A stretch of DNA of 45,141 nt from Pseudomonadota bacterium (GCA_022360105.1 JAKSDL010000589.1:1-45141); one strand, 5' to 3'. Shown: positions 7,641-17,606, counted from the first letter of the stretch. Numbers and translations: made by a program. The notes: a model not told the origin generated them from the sequence alone.

Positions 7641-9611
7641 TTAGTCTTTGTCAATGTGTATCAGTCTGCCAATCATTTCTTCAATATTCTTGAGATTCAT
7701 AGGTTTGAGTAGAACACCGTTCAGACCGGCTTTTGTACATTTCTCCTTCCATAAATCTTCTGTACCTGCCGTCATTGCAACAATAGGGATTGGCTCGAGT
7801 TTATGTTTTTTTTCAAATTTTCTTATTTCCGTTGTTGCTTCAAAGCCATCCATTACGGGCATTCTTAGGTCCATGAAGATGATATGAAATTTTTGCGATT
7901 CTTCCTGAAGTGATAAAATATAGGCATCCAAAGCTTGTTTCCCATTCTCCAGGATGTCTATCTCATACCCCCTCTTGGTTAAGGCGGTTTTAGCCAGTTT
8001 GGCAGTGGTTGTATTATCGTCCACCACCATAATTCTAATGCTTTTAATCGGAGCCTTGACCGGATCAATGGGTGCATCATAATGTTCCATCGCCGGTGAT
8101 GATTCTTCCTTTTGTATCAAAGGCAATGAGATGGTGAAACAGGATCCTCTTCCTTCTTCACTGGAAACAGAGATCGAGCCATTGTGTTGTTCAATTAACT
8201 CTTTAGTGATGGAAAGTCCCAATCCGGTACTTCGCTCTCCTGCAGTGCCTGCTCTTGAAGCTTTAGAAAATTTCTCAAAAAGCACGGGCATGACATCTTT
8301 TGGAATGCCAATCCCGGTATCAATAATTGAAATCTTTAGATTTTCTTTATCTTCCTCTTCCAGAACCATGCTGACTTTACCCTCTTTTGGCGTAAATTTT
8401 ATGGCGTTTGAAAGAAGATTATTGAAAATCCTGATCAACGCGTTTTTATCTCCTAAAATATAAGGTTCATCCTCGTTGTTGTTTTCAATTTTTATGTCGA
8501 TCTGTTTGGGAATTGCCATGTGGCGGACCGTGTTAACAGAAGATTCAACCAACTCATTGATGGGAATTGTTTTTAAAACCAACTCATTGTTTTCCGATTG
8601 GGCTCTTCCGAGTTCAAGAATATCGGCAATCAACGTCAGAAGGAACTCACCAGAGTCTTTGATATGGGTTAGATATTCCTGATGAACATCCAGAGTCCTT
8701 TTGTCCTCCATTAACAGATCGGTAAAGCCCAGAATTCCGGCAAGGGGGGACCTGAGATCGTGAGAGGTTACGGAAAGAATATCATCTTTGAGTTTATTCA
8801 ATCGTTTCAGCTCAATAACCTGGTCCAGCAACTTTTTATTCAGCTGCCTGCCTTCAAGATGAACCTTGGCCCTGGCCAACAATTCTTCCTTGGCAAAAGG
8901 TTTCACAATATAGTCCGAGGCCCCGGCCTTGAACATTTTCAGTACGGAAGCGGTTTCCGACATAGCGCTGAGAAAAATAACAGGCAACGCTTTGTTGCCC
9001 ATTTCAAAACGAATTATCCGGCAAAGCTCGTCCCCATTCATTTCCGGCATCATGAAATCGGTCATGACCAGATCGATATCATCTTCGTGTTTTTTCAGAA
9101 CTTCCAGAGCCTCCAAACCGTTGGCTGCTTGCAAGGTGTGAACACCTTCACTTTCCAAAATATTATCGAGGATACAGCGGGTGAGTTCACTGTCTTCGAC
9201 TATAAGGGCTGTCATACCCCGCAAGGCGGAATCGGGGTAGAGAAGATTGCTGACGGCATTGGCAACTTCACCCTTTAAAAAAGGCTTGATGATAAAATCT
9301 GCAGCTCCAACTTGAAAGCCTCTTTTGCGACCTTCCATGGTATCGTTTGACGTTACGAATATGATCGGAACTTCCTTGTCCCCTTCCGGGGTCATCAGTT
9401 TCAGTTCTGTTCTGATTTTATAGACTGTTTCGTAACCGTCCATTCTGGGCATATCCACATCCATAGTGATTAGATGAGGACGGACAGAAGAAGCCTTTTC
9501 CAGCGCGTCAACGCCATCTTCAGCCTCATACACTTCATATCCGGCTTCTTCCAGCTCACTACTAAGGATTTTGCGCAGCATTTTGCTGTCATCTACAACG
9601 AGGACTTTCAT
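7641..9611 (-). CDS. Hybrid histidine kinase, REC-REC-HisKA-HATPase-REC
   Basis: 656 residues and no membrane segment, so a soluble signalling hub. The first receiver (1-125) has VVDDSK and DVDMPRMDG with phospho-Asp 51. The second receiver (about 133-255) has VEDSE and TDFMMPEMNG with Asp185. The kinase core follows: phospho-His 284 in SHDLRSPLAG, N-box FNNLLSNAIKFTP (about 396-408), DTGIGIP (431-437) and STGLGLSI (461-468). A third receiver (about 525-650) has VVDDN and MDLRMPVMDG with Asp581. Two input receivers ahead of the kinase suggest it integrates phosphoryl signals from other kinases. It is a lone gene downstream of hom, with no partner regulator beside it. Confidence 0.93.
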   Translation of the reverse strand: MKVLVVDDSKMLRKILSSELEEAGYEVYEAEDGVDALEKASSVRPHLITMDVDMPRMDGYETVYKIRTELKLMTPEGDKEVPIIFVTSNDTMEGRKRGFQVGAADFIIKPFLKGEVANAVSNLLYPDSALRGMTALIVEDSELTRCILDNILESEGVHTLQAANGLEALEVLKKHEDDIDLVMTDFMMPEMNGDELCRIIRFEMGNKALPVIFLSAMSETASVLKMFKAGASDYIVKPFAKEELLARAKVHLEGRQLNKKLLDQVIELKRLNKLKDDILSVTSHDLRSPLAGILGFTDLLMEDKRTLDVHQEYLTHIKDSGEFLLTLIADILELGRAQSENNELVLKTIPINELVESSVNTVRHMAIPKQIDIKIENNNEDEPYILGDKNALIRIFNNLLSNAIKFTPKEGKVSMVLEEEDKENLKISIIDTGIGIPKDVMPVLFEKFSKASRAGTAGERSTGLGLSITKELIEQHNGSISVSSEEGRGSCFTISLPLIQKEESSPAMEHYDAPIDPVKAPIKSIRIMVVDDNTTTAKLAKTALTKRGYEIDILENGKQALDAYILSLQEESQKFHIIFMDLRMPVMDGFEATTEIRKFEKKHKLEPIPIVAMTAGTEDLWKEKCTKAGLNGVLLKPMNLKNIEEMIGRLIHIDKD

Positions 9612-9671
9612 AGGGGTACCTACCTTGTTAGGTCTGCTCCTCTGCTCATCCTCTTGTCGAAGATGAGACAG

Positions 9672-10985
9672 TTACGAATCTACTCTTATAATTTTACTCG
9701 GATGATTGATAAATGGCAAGTTATTTACATCTTTGACCAGTGCTTGAATACGGCGTTCCACTACCGTTTCGGTCAATATGGCAAAAGGAGTCAACGATCC
9801 TTCGGTGGATGGCTTCAATTCTGATATTTGTTTAATGGCAATACCGGCTATTTGAAAGCAGTCCTTAATGGCTTGTACGTCATTCTCACTAGCCAGTTTA
9901 AAACGAACAAAGTATTCCGACTCGGTTTCATCGATTGGCAAAATGCTCTGCTTGGATAATTGGTCCAATGGCACAGACAAGGCCGGCACCTGTTCTCCTC
10001 CCAGGGTGGATAGTCTTCTTCCTATATCTATGATGTCTCCCACTACGGCAGAAGCGGTAGGATGAGATCCGGCACCCGCACCGTAACTCATCGTATGCCC
10101 GACAAAATTTCCGTACACAGAAATGGCATTAAATGCTCCCTGAACATTGGCCAGCATGCTGTCGGACTTTACCAGGGCGGGATGGACTTTTCCTTCAAAT
10201 CCCTTTTGTGAGTTCCTTGCCATTCCCAGCAACTTGATTGCATACCCCATGGATTCTGCCAGCTCGATATCGCAACTTTCAATCTCACTGATACCCTCCA
10301 CATGCAACTGGTCAAATTCAAACAAAGCGTTAAAAGCCAACTCCATAAGAATAATAACCTTGTGGGCTGTGTCGATGCCCTCTATATCAAAGGTTGGATC
10401 TGCTTCTGCATATCCTTTTTCCTGTGCTTCTTTCAGGGCAGTAGCAAAGTCTTTGTTCTCATTGCTCATGGAAGAAAGGATAAAATTGGCAGTTCCATTG
10501 ATGATACCCGAGAATGATTCTATTTCGTCCCCGGAAAATCCCTCCTTTACACTTCTAATAATAGGAATTCCTCCCCCAACACTTGCTTCGTATCCTAAAA
10601 AACCGGGGGAATTGTAGGCGGCTGTAAACACTTCTTCAGAATGCTTTGCCAATAACGCTTTATTGGCCGTAACAACACTTTTGCCTTTGTCGAGCGCTTC
10701 CAGGATAATTTTCTTTGCCAGACCATCACCGCCAATCAACTCGACAACCACATCGATTTCCGTATCATTCAAAATGTCATCCACAGAATTCGTTACCGTG
10801 ATTCCTGAAAAATCGATATCAAGGTGTTCATAAGGATCGATGGTCGCTGCCCTGGTGACCTTAACTGGAAATCCTGTTCGTTTTTGAATGATGGAGGCAT
10901 TTTTTTCCAGAAGTTGTGCTGTACCGGCCCCAACAGTGCCCAACCCACAAATTCCCACGTTGATAGTTTTCATTCCTTTTCTCAT
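9672..10985 (-). CDS. hom: Homoserine dehydrogenase with C-terminal ACT domain
   Basis: Reduces aspartate semialdehyde to homoserine, the branch to threonine, methionine and isoleucine. 437 residues, the length of monofunctional Hom. The Rossmann NAD(P) motif is near the start (VGICGLGTVGAGTAQLL). The catalytic domain has SVVTANKALLAKH, GYEASVGGGIPIIRS and the substrate-binding FDIEGIDTAHKVIILMELAF. Residues about 355-437 fit an ACT regulatory domain (YFVRFKLASENDVQAIKDCF ... ERRIQALVKDVNNL), usually threonine-sensing. A second ATG four codons in (10973) is an equally plausible start because the upstream one lacks a ribosome site. It lies 55 bases downstream of glnD, same strand. Confidence 0.96.
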   Translation of the reverse strand: MRKGMKTINVGICGLGTVGAGTAQLLEKNASIIQKRTGFPVKVTRAATIDPYEHLDIDFSGITVTNSVDDILNDTEIDVVVELIGGDGLAKKIILEALDKGKSVVTANKALLAKHSEEVFTAAYNSPGFLGYEASVGGGIPIIRSVKEGFSGDEIESFSGIINGTANFILSSMSNENKDFATALKEAQEKGYAEADPTFDIEGIDTAHKVIILMELAFNALFEFDQLHVEGISEIESCDIELAESMGYAIKLLGMARNSQKGFEGKVHPALVKSDSMLANVQGAFNAISVYGNFVGHTMSYGAGAGSHPTASAVVGDIIDIGRRLSTLGGEQVPALSVPLDQLSKQSILPIDETESEYFVRFKLASENDVQAIKDCFQIAGIAIKQISELKPSTEGSLTPFAILTETVVERRIQALVKDVNNLPFINHPSKIIRVDS

Positions 10986-11040
10986 TGAACTGTTAATGAA
11001 GATCTTTTTTCTGCATTGTTTTATACCCGCATCACTTTAT

Positions 11041-14000
11041 CTAATCCACTTCGATTTCTGCATTGATATACTTCTGTAGAACGCTATCAAAGTCGTTTTC
11101 CTGAATCAATTTTTTGTCCTTGGTTGAAATATAGAAGTAGTCGATAATCTGATTACCAATAGTTGTAATGGTAACCTGTTGCGGAGCTACACCAATGGCT
11201 TCAAAGGATCTGAGGATCTTATAATAGACAAACGGTGCATCAAACAGTGAGATTTTGACCGCCTCAAACTGAGCTGACACTCTTTTAAAACTGTCTTTTT
11301 TGACTTCTTTGACCAGGTAACCTTTTTCCTTTTCCAAAAAAGAATTCATCTGCACTGTTGATAGATTCTTTTTTGTGCCCACTGGTAAAGGGTTCAGCGG
11401 TGGCAAGATCAAATTATCAATGACATTTTCCAGCTCAATTCTGGAAAGCCGATCCCGCTTTTCACCCATGGATATTCTGAAATACCCCATAAACCCTTCT
11501 GTTTTGTCTGCATATATCACCTTGTTTATTTTTCCATTTTCGATATTTACTCCTTGCCAGCTTAGTGCGTAGGCAATTCTGGATTGTATTGCGGGATCAC
11601 CGGTAAAATGAAAAAGGATGCTGTCGTATTCTCCTTTCTCACCTTTGACGTATGACAGACGGATATTCTTGTCCTGGTCGCTTTCAAAATCCTGTAATTG
11701 TGTAGACAAGACTTCGACCGAGGTACTTAACAGGTATCTGTTTGGTATTGTAGTGAAAAACCAATTCCACGATTTACTTAAGGGAGCTGCTATTGAAAGC
11801 ACGTTCCGTTCTGATATCACCTGCTGAATGATTTGGGTGAACCTAAACCTGTGCTTGGCCAGTGAGGCTTCATCTAATTCAGCTAGTTTGAGGAACACCA
11901 GGGAGTTTTCCAGTTCATCCTGATGGTTGCCCAGTTCTCTGGCTTCTGTCTCCGACATTTTCATTAGAGGCGTGACAATGACATCTTCCAGGTTTTTGTT
12001 ACAGCATTGCCTCAATAGAAGTTCCAAAAGCACCGAGGTTCGTTTTTCGTCCACTGTACGATCCAGGTAATTGTTCACCAGATCTGTTAAAGATCCTGAA
12101 AGATGATCCAGCTTGAATTCCCCCAAAATGCTCATGGTTTTTTCGAAAAAGCTCTCAAGGTGGGCTGCTTTCCCTCTCATTTCCGAATTGACACTTTTAA
12201 AATCGCTTAAGTTTATTAAATACAGCAGCAGCACTTTTCTTGGATCACGCTGGGCTAATTCAAAAAACTTGAGAATTCCCAGATCCAGATAAGTGGATAG
12301 CTGACTGAAGCGAACAACAGACTGATGGTTGGCAATGAGAAGCCGCACCATTTCCATTACTTCATCCTGTTCCGGCCAACCCAGCCGTTTTAGCATATCT
12401 GTGGAGATGACGGGTCCCAGTTTTTCGTGATTCCGATAGGGATTAATCTTGCCGATATCATGAAACAAGGTCGACCATTTCAAGGAAAAGATATCTTTCT
12501 CGCTGACAAAACGCCAAAGTTCCGATTCGTTTTTTTGACTGGATTCAATTTCTTTTTCCACCTGACCAAGCGCTTTCAATGAGTGGATGCAAACTGGAAA
12601 TTCATGCACATCCAGATTTCTCAAGAGATATCGCATTTGGTTGGTTTCGGGAATAAAGAGCCCCAGCAACGTCATCAGATGACCATCCCGGCTGATGGGA
12701 CAGCTTATGTCCATCATTTGTTGAATCGCTATTGAAGCGTTCTCGGCAATAAACAGATCAAATATAAACTGCCTGGTTTGGGGATACTTGGCCAGATCGA
12801 TCTGATTATACAGCTCTTCAACGATCGAACAGAATCCATCCAGCAAGACACGACTTAATTTGTTCCCTGTTTTGGCTATATAAAGGAAAAGAGTAAAGAC
12901 ATTTTCAACATCAACAAACAGCTGTTTAAAGCTTTCCTTTTGAATATCCTCCAAAGTTTTTTTTCGTCTTTCAACAACTTCGCTGATATTCCAGGCAGAC
13001 CGTGGTTTCTTTTCGAAAGGTCTTAAATCTATAATTGTGTTTGATCCCAGATGTTTAACCAGGCTGAACCCGGGAAATTCTTCCGTTACCGTATGATTCA
13101 GCATATCACGGACGATCGACTGAGCGAGGGAAGAGACAGTCGCAACCGCGTGCAGCCGGAAGCGATCCATATAATCAATCGTAACAAACCGGTTTTTGAG
13201 TTTTAAATATGCCATGGTCACGGTACTGTCCAAAAAGTCTTTTTTGACTTTTCTTCCGACCAGCACCTTATCATAATCTACTTGTTTCAGTTGTTCGGAA
13301 TAAAATTGATACAGGCCGATAAAATTCCTCAGATCAAAATAGAATTCAAGAATGTTGCTCAAGTTTTGCCGGTCATGAGCCGTTATCCATTTTTTTGAAG
13401 TCAGATAGTCCAACAGATCCGTTGTATTACTAATTTCACTGTTTTCCACAATCAACACCATCCAAAGCACATATTGGAGATGCCTGATCCCTCCGTATCC
13501 TTCTTTGATGTGAAGAGTATCATTACCTTTTATGTTGAGGGCATCCATCTGCTTTTTCAGGTACCGTATGGCTTTTTCCGGCGGACAGATTCGCAAAAAC
13601 TCCTCTTTGAGCTTCTTTAACACGGAAGTATTACCAAGAATACGTCGTCCTTCCAGTATGGAAGGGATCGTGTGCAACATATCCGTTCTGCCGAAACGGG
13701 AAAGATCCTCTCCCAATTCGAAATATTGCGATGCAGAGTCCAAGGGAATTTCCTGAAACAGGTCTTCCATGCGTCGCAGTAATTCCTGAATGGCTAACAC
13801 AACCAGACCTGAAGCATCGTTTAATTCAATACAATACCCCAGATCGATATCTGATGAGAATGTCAATTCAGTTCTACCGTAGCCTCCTCTGGCAAAAATG
13901 GAAAAATGCTCCAACAGGGTTTCTTCCGGAATTTCTTTGATCTGCGTTGAGTCTCCCAAGTCCTTCAAGAGTTCAAGTTCCTGCTTGAGATCCTCGATTT

Positions 14001-14442
14001 CTTTTTCCAGATCCTTCAACTGATTGGTGTAGTATGATTTTTCAGCAGGGTCCATTCCAACAGACTGATCCTCGACATCGGTAAGCAGGTGGGTAATTTC
14101 TTTATGTTTTATCAATTTCGACGGAATAGTCTTTTCCAGGTAAGCCTTTTTTTGCATGCCGGTTTTCAAGGCATCTTTCATCAACATTTTTTGTTCAGCC
14201 ACCACAAACCACCAGGTAAATGCAATCCATTGATCCATCCAGTCTGTGTGCAGCTTCCCTATTTCTGCTGCATTTGCTGCAGAAAGTACATCTTTGGCGA
14301 TAGTCTGTTTGAAGGTGTTGTATGCTTCGGAGAACAGATTTCCATAAGCTGTTTTGCGTTGCTTAAGCGAAGCATTTTGCTTGGTCTGTTTGGAAATCTG
14401 TTTTTTGAAATTCGAACCGTAGTCTTGCTTTTGGATGCTCAT
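11041..14442 (-). CDS. glnD: Bifunctional PII uridylyltransferase/uridylyl-removing enzyme, unusually long
   Basis: GlnD senses glutamine and modifies PII to control nitrogen assimilation. The nucleotidyltransferase motif GGYGRTELTFSSDID (about 186-200) has the paired Asp residues. The GlnD linker signature KEGYGGIRHLQYVLW follows. The HD hydrolase domain shows WSTLFHDIGK near residue 658, and two ACT-like glutamine-sensing modules occupy about 900-1125. 1133 residues is well over the about 900 of E. coli GlnD. The excess is mostly an N-terminal 180-residue extension containing a predicted coiled coil (NQLKDLEKEIEDLKQELELL, about 140-159). No glnB or glnA is nearby. Sequence drift is large, but motif order supports the call. 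Confidence 0.88.
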   Translation of the reverse strand: MSIQKQDYGSNFKKQISKQTKQNASLKQRKTAYGNLFSEAYNTFKQTIAKDVLSAANAAEIGKLHTDWMDQWIAFTWWFVVAEQKMLMKDALKTGMQKKAYLEKTIPSKLIKHKEITHLLTDVEDQSVGMDPAEKSYYTNQLKDLEKEIEDLKQELELLKDLGDSTQIKEIPEETLLEHFSIFARGGYGRTELTFSSDIDLGYCIELNDASGLVVLAIQELLRRMEDLFQEIPLDSASQYFELGEDLSRFGRTDMLHTIPSILEGRRILGNTSVLKKLKEEFLRICPPEKAIRYLKKQMDALNIKGNDTLHIKEGYGGIRHLQYVLWMVLIVENSEISNTTDLLDYLTSKKWITAHDRQNLSNILEFYFDLRNFIGLYQFYSEQLKQVDYDKVLVGRKVKKDFLDSTVTMAYLKLKNRFVTIDYMDRFRLHAVATVSSLAQSIVRDMLNHTVTEEFPGFSLVKHLGSNTIIDLRPFEKKPRSAWNISEVVERRKKTLEDIQKESFKQLFVDVENVFTLFLYIAKTGNKLSRVLLDGFCSIVEELYNQIDLAKYPQTRQFIFDLFIAENASIAIQQMMDISCPISRDGHLMTLLGLFIPETNQMRYLLRNLDVHEFPVCIHSLKALGQVEKEIESSQKNESELWRFVSEKDIFSLKWSTLFHDIGKINPYRNHEKLGPVISTDMLKRLGWPEQDEVMEMVRLLIANHQSVVRFSQLSTYLDLGILKFFELAQRDPRKVLLLYLINLSDFKSVNSEMRGKAAHLESFFEKTMSILGEFKLDHLSGSLTDLVNNYLDRTVDEKRTSVLLELLLRQCCNKNLEDVIVTPLMKMSETEARELGNHQDELENSLVFLKLAELDEASLAKHRFRFTQIIQQVISERNVLSIAAPLSKSWNWFFTTIPNRYLLSTSVEVLSTQLQDFESDQDKNIRLSYVKGEKGEYDSILFHFTGDPAIQSRIAYALSWQGVNIENGKINKVIYADKTEGFMGYFRISMGEKRDRLSRIELENVIDNLILPPLNPLPVGTKKNLSTVQMNSFLEKEKGYLVKEVKKDSFKRVSAQFEAVKISLFDAPFVYYKILRSFEAIGVAPQQVTITTIGNQIIDYFYISTKDKKLIQENDFDSVLQKYINAEIEVD

Positions 14443-14685
14443 AAATGAAGTTGTTTATAGTTGCAGAAATCAAGCTTGTCCTATTCAAAAAGTATTCATC
14501 AAACTGCCAATACACTTGTTTTCTGCCGTTGATTCAAACAATTTGGCATTCACATGTTATTCGAATAAAGCTAGGCTGATGTCTTAGTGTCATTGAATAA
14601 CAATAGAATAAATTCCTGACTCTGACGAGCGTACCCTTCAGGCTTTTTAGAGTTTCTAACCCAAAACCGCTTGCCAAATCCCGAC

Positions 14686-15495
14686 ATGAATAAAAAAACA
14701 CTGATTCTTTCCGGAATGGGTTTAAATTGTGAACGAGAAACCGCTTATGCCTGTGAAAAATCAGGGGCTAACCAAGTTGACATTCTGCATACTCTGCGAT
14801 TTCTGGAAGGAGCCGTATCTCTAAAAGATTATGACTTCATCGTTTTTATTGGTGGGTTTCTGGATGGCGATTATCTGGGATCTGCCCGGGTTGGAGTCAA
14901 CAGGTTTAAGTTCGGAGCCCCGAAATCGGTTGGGTTAAAGGAACAACTGATCGAATTTGCGGATGAAGGCAAGCTGATGTTGGGAATTTGCAACGGATTC
15001 CAGCTATTGGTCAAATTGGGCTTTTTGCCTGATGAAAGCCAGGCATTTACCGGTCAGCTTATTTCTCTCACCCAGAATCAAAAAGGGATTTTTGAAGATC
15101 GTTGGGTTCAATTAAAGATAAATTCAAGTAATCAAAATGTGTTTACCCAAGGGATCGAACAAATGTATTTACCGGTACGACACGGAGAAGGTAGAATTGT
15201 AGTAACGGATTCAGCGATTCAAAAAGATCTTGTGAACAAAAACCAGATTGCCATGTTTTATGCTGATAAAAACGGGCAACCCACGGATCAATATCCGGAC
15301 AATCCCAATGGTTCATGGCACAATATCGCTGCCATCAGTAATGAGAAAGGCAATATCATGGGCATGATGCCCCACCCGGAAGCGTATAACCATTATACCA
15401 ACCACCCCCGCTGGACTCGAATGACCTTTTCGGAAGAAGACGGAGAAGGACTGTTGTTGTTTAAAAACGCCTACACGTACCTGAACCAACGTTAA
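14686..15495 (+). CDS. purQ: Phosphoribosylformylglycinamidine synthase, glutaminase subunit PurQ
   Basis: Class I glutamine amidotransferase that feeds ammonia to PurL in step four of purine synthesis. The nucleophile elbow is GICNGFQLL. The conserved start is LILSGMGLNCERETAYACE. The catalytic His-Glu pair is in MMPHPEAY. The GSARVGVNRFKFG region matches the long PurQ form, and about 270 residues fits that form rather than the 230-residue form. The frame extends to a TTG at 14671, but the ATG at 14686 is chosen; neither has a clear ribosome site. It is followed 20 bases later by a cysteine desulfurase. purL and purS are not in the window. Confidence 0.94.
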   Translation: MNKKTLILSGMGLNCERETAYACEKSGANQVDILHTLRFLEGAVSLKDYDFIVFIGGFLDGDYLGSARVGVNRFKFGAPKSVGLKEQLIEFADEGKLMLGICNGFQLLVKLGFLPDESQAFTGQLISLTQNQKGIFEDRWVQLKINSSNQNVFTQGIEQMYLPVRHGEGRIVVTDSAIQKDLVNKNQIAMFYADKNGQPTDQYPDNPNGSWHNIAAISNEKGNIMGMMPHPEAYNHYTNHPRWTRMTFSEEDGEGLLLFKNAYTYLNQR

Positions 15496-15515
15496 CTATA
15501 TTTATCAAGAGCAAC

Positions 15516-16667
15516 ATGTATTACTTGGATAATGCTGCTACCACAGCCCCCCATCCAAAAGTTCTGGAAGAGATAAACCGACTAAACGCGGCATGCTTCG
15601 GCAATCCTTCCAGTGTTCATCCCGCAGGCCAAGAAGCAGAAAAAGTCTTAAGCGATTCCCGCAAAACATTAGCCCGATTGTTTAATGTTCCTCTAGCGGG
15701 CATTGTATTTTGTGGGAGTGGAACAGAAAGCGACAATCTTGCGTTGAAGGGTTTTTTTCGACCCGGAAACAAGACAACGCCTCAGATTGTCATATCCCCA
15801 TTGGAACATGCAGCCATTGCAAAGACTTGTGATTGGTTAGTCAGAGAAGGATTGGCGACTGTTCGGGTTGTCAATATAGACAAAGCAACCGGAATGGTGG
15901 ATTTGGAGCACCTGGCCGGAATAATGACCCAAAATACGAGCCTGGTTTCCATTCAACATGTTAATAGCGAAATCGGCACCATCCAGGATCTGGCAGCAAT
16001 TTCAAATGTAATTAGAAGTATAAATCCAAAGGTGGTATTCCATTCCGACGGAGTTCAGGCTTTTACCCGAATACCTGTGAATCTGGAAGATCTTGGTGTG
16101 GATCTCTACTCCATTAGCTCCCATAAATTTCATGGAGTGAAAGGGGCGGGAGCATTAATCATGACCAAAAATCTGACTTTGGAACCCTTGATTCATGGGG
16201 GAGGCCAGGAACACGGCTTGAGGTCCGGAACGGAAAACATAGTTGGGGTCGCTGCCATGGCACTGGCGGCAGAGATTGCTGTTTCAGAGATGGAACTCAA
16301 CAACGGAAATATTTCTAAATTCACGGCGGCATTCAAAGAGTCCATCAAACAAGCTTTCCCGGATTCGGATATCGCCGTTCCACCACAGGGCATTCCTCAT
16401 ATAATCAGTGTCGGTTTTCCCGGCATTCTGGGAGAAGTGTTACTTCACCACCTTGCCAAACAAGGCATTTTTGTCAGCACAGGCAGTGCCTGTAACGCAA
16501 CTTCCAAAAAGTTATCACCTGTTTTACTGGCTTTGGGATTTTCACCACAGAGGATAAAAGAAACGATACGAATCTCTTTAGCAGCCAGTGAAATTCCAGA
16601 CAAGCGAGAAGAGTTTTTTGAAAGGTTTAATAGTGCAGTTTTGGAGCTAAAAAACCTGCTGGCCTAG
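15516..16667 (+). CDS. Cysteine desulfurase, NifS/IscS family
   Basis: PLP enzyme that takes sulfur from cysteine for iron-sulfur clusters or thio-modified tRNA. It begins MYYLDNAATTAPHPKVLEE, the classic N-terminal motif. FGNPSSVHPAGQEAEKVL follows, then the PLP Lys in ISSHKFHGVKGAGAL and the LRSGTENIVGVAAM motif. The mobile active-site Cys is in STGSACNA (about residue 326). The 383-residue length and short active-site loop resemble the NifS/IscS group I. No iscU, iscA or mnmA is adjacent, so iscS versus nifS versus a tRNA-sulfur role cannot be decided here. It follows purQ closely, and its end nearly touches convergent cheX (6-base gap). Confidence 0.95.
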   Translation: MYYLDNAATTAPHPKVLEEINRLNAACFGNPSSVHPAGQEAEKVLSDSRKTLARLFNVPLAGIVFCGSGTESDNLALKGFFRPGNKTTPQIVISPLEHAAIAKTCDWLVREGLATVRVVNIDKATGMVDLEHLAGIMTQNTSLVSIQHVNSEIGTIQDLAAISNVIRSINPKVVFHSDGVQAFTRIPVNLEDLGVDLYSISSHKFHGVKGAGALIMTKNLTLEPLIHGGGQEHGLRSGTENIVGVAAMALAAEIAVSEMELNNGNISKFTAAFKESIKQAFPDSDIAVPPQGIPHIISVGFPGILGEVLLHHLAKQGIFVSTGSACNATSKKLSPVLLALGFSPQRIKETIRISLAASEIPDKREEFFERFNSAVLELKNLLA

Positions 16668-16673
16668 GTTGGT

Positions 16674-17150
16674 TCATGCTTGATCTATTTTGGAAGCACT
16701 TTCCTGGAACCCGTCTCCAAAGAGAATAATCCAAAACGGTACTCCTTCTGCATCAAATTCAACAGCTAACGATGATGCTTCAGCCTGGACAAACACATCG
16801 GGACCGATAAGTGGCAAGCCGAGGTCAAAGGTCTGATCTTCCGGAATCAAATCGGCCATCAGTCTGCCGGAAATGATATTGATTAATTCCCCCAGAACAT
16901 CTTTCATCAAGTCCTCGGTGATTTCCTCTTCCGTCAGGTTATACATGTTTTTTGTAAACTGAATAGCCAGGTCCATGGGCAGGACCAATCTCATCTCACC
17001 CGGGAAAGGTTTGTTGATGAGGATTTCAAGTCGCAACCTGACCAGATGTTCATCGTAGGGGGTCGTTTTGTCTGACTTGACAACCTCCATGAATGCCATA
17101 TTCTCTATTGTCTCTAAGGTTGCATTAACTAGAATATCTGATAAAGCCAT
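16674..17150 (-). CDS. cheX: CheX-like CheY-P phosphatase
   Basis: 158 residues. CheX/CheC-family proteins speed removal of phosphate from CheY. The hallmark helix has an E-x2-N pair: VLGELINIISGRLMADL, with Glu88 and Asn91. A mixed strand region with DQTFDLGLPLIGPDVFV follows. Only one such helix motif is seen, which fits CheX (single motif, dimer) rather than CheC (two motifs). It is the last gene of the che cluster, 38 bases downstream of cheY, supporting a role in resetting that CheY. A CheX-like domain of unknown activity is the alternative. Confidence 0.83.
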   Translation of the reverse strand: MALSDILVNATLETIENMAFMEVVKSDKTTPYDEHLVRLRLEILINKPFPGEMRLVLPMDLAIQFTKNMYNLTEEEITEDLMKDVLGELINIISGRLMADLIPEDQTFDLGLPLIGPDVFVQAEASSLAVEFDAEGVPFWIILFGDGFQESASKIDQA

Positions 17151-17188
17151 TCGAATACCATGAATTAGCGGTTACTTGTATTGTCTGT

Positions 17189-17590
17189 TTAGAATCCGAA
17201 ATCGTCTGTTTCTACATTGAATATTTGGTTTACTACCGGCATCAATTTGGCTGGTGCAATGGGCTTGCTTAAGACTTCCAGTGCTCCCAGTTCTTTGAGT
17301 TCATCTCTTTTCGCCGGATTATCTACGCTGGTGATTACAATCACCGGAATATGGGTTAGCTTTGGACTTCCCTTCATCCATCTTAAAAGTGTTGCCCCGT
17401 CCATGACAGGCATATTCAGGTCAATCAGAACTATGTCGGCCGGCTCGGCTTTTAGTTTGCCAAGAGCTTCCTTGCCATCTCCTGCTTCAAAAAACTCTAA
17501 TTCTCCTTGATCGGTCAATACGACTTCCATACAACGTTTGATAAACATCCTGGAAGTTGACGAATCGTCGACTATCATTATCTTCTTCAT
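17189..17590 (-). CDS. cheY: Chemotaxis response regulator CheY
   Basis: 133 residues from the ATG at 17590, chosen over an upstream extension into cheD because the frame then opens MKKIMIVDDS as receiver proteins do and AAAGG precedes it. It is a single receiver domain: acidic pair VDD at 7-9, phospho-Asp57 in VLIDLNMPVMDG, Thr87 in VIVITS and Lys109 in VLSKPIAP. There is no output domain, as expected for the protein that carries the signal from CheA to the motor switch. It sits 16 bases after cheD and just before cheX. Coupling to FliN/FliM is inferred. Confidence 0.93.
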   Translation of the reverse strand: MKKIMIVDDSSTSRMFIKRCMEVVLTDQGELEFFEAGDGKEALGKLKAEPADIVLIDLNMPVMDGATLLRWMKGSPKLTHIPVIVITSVDNPAKRDELKELGALEVLSKPIAPAKLMPVVNQIFNVETDDFGF

Positions 17591-17606
17591 AGTTGCCTTT
17601 GTTGTG

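Noticed and set aside
8760..9278. 172-codon plus-strand frame
   Set aside because: Antisense shadow of the hybrid kinase, which has strong domain evidence on the minus strand.
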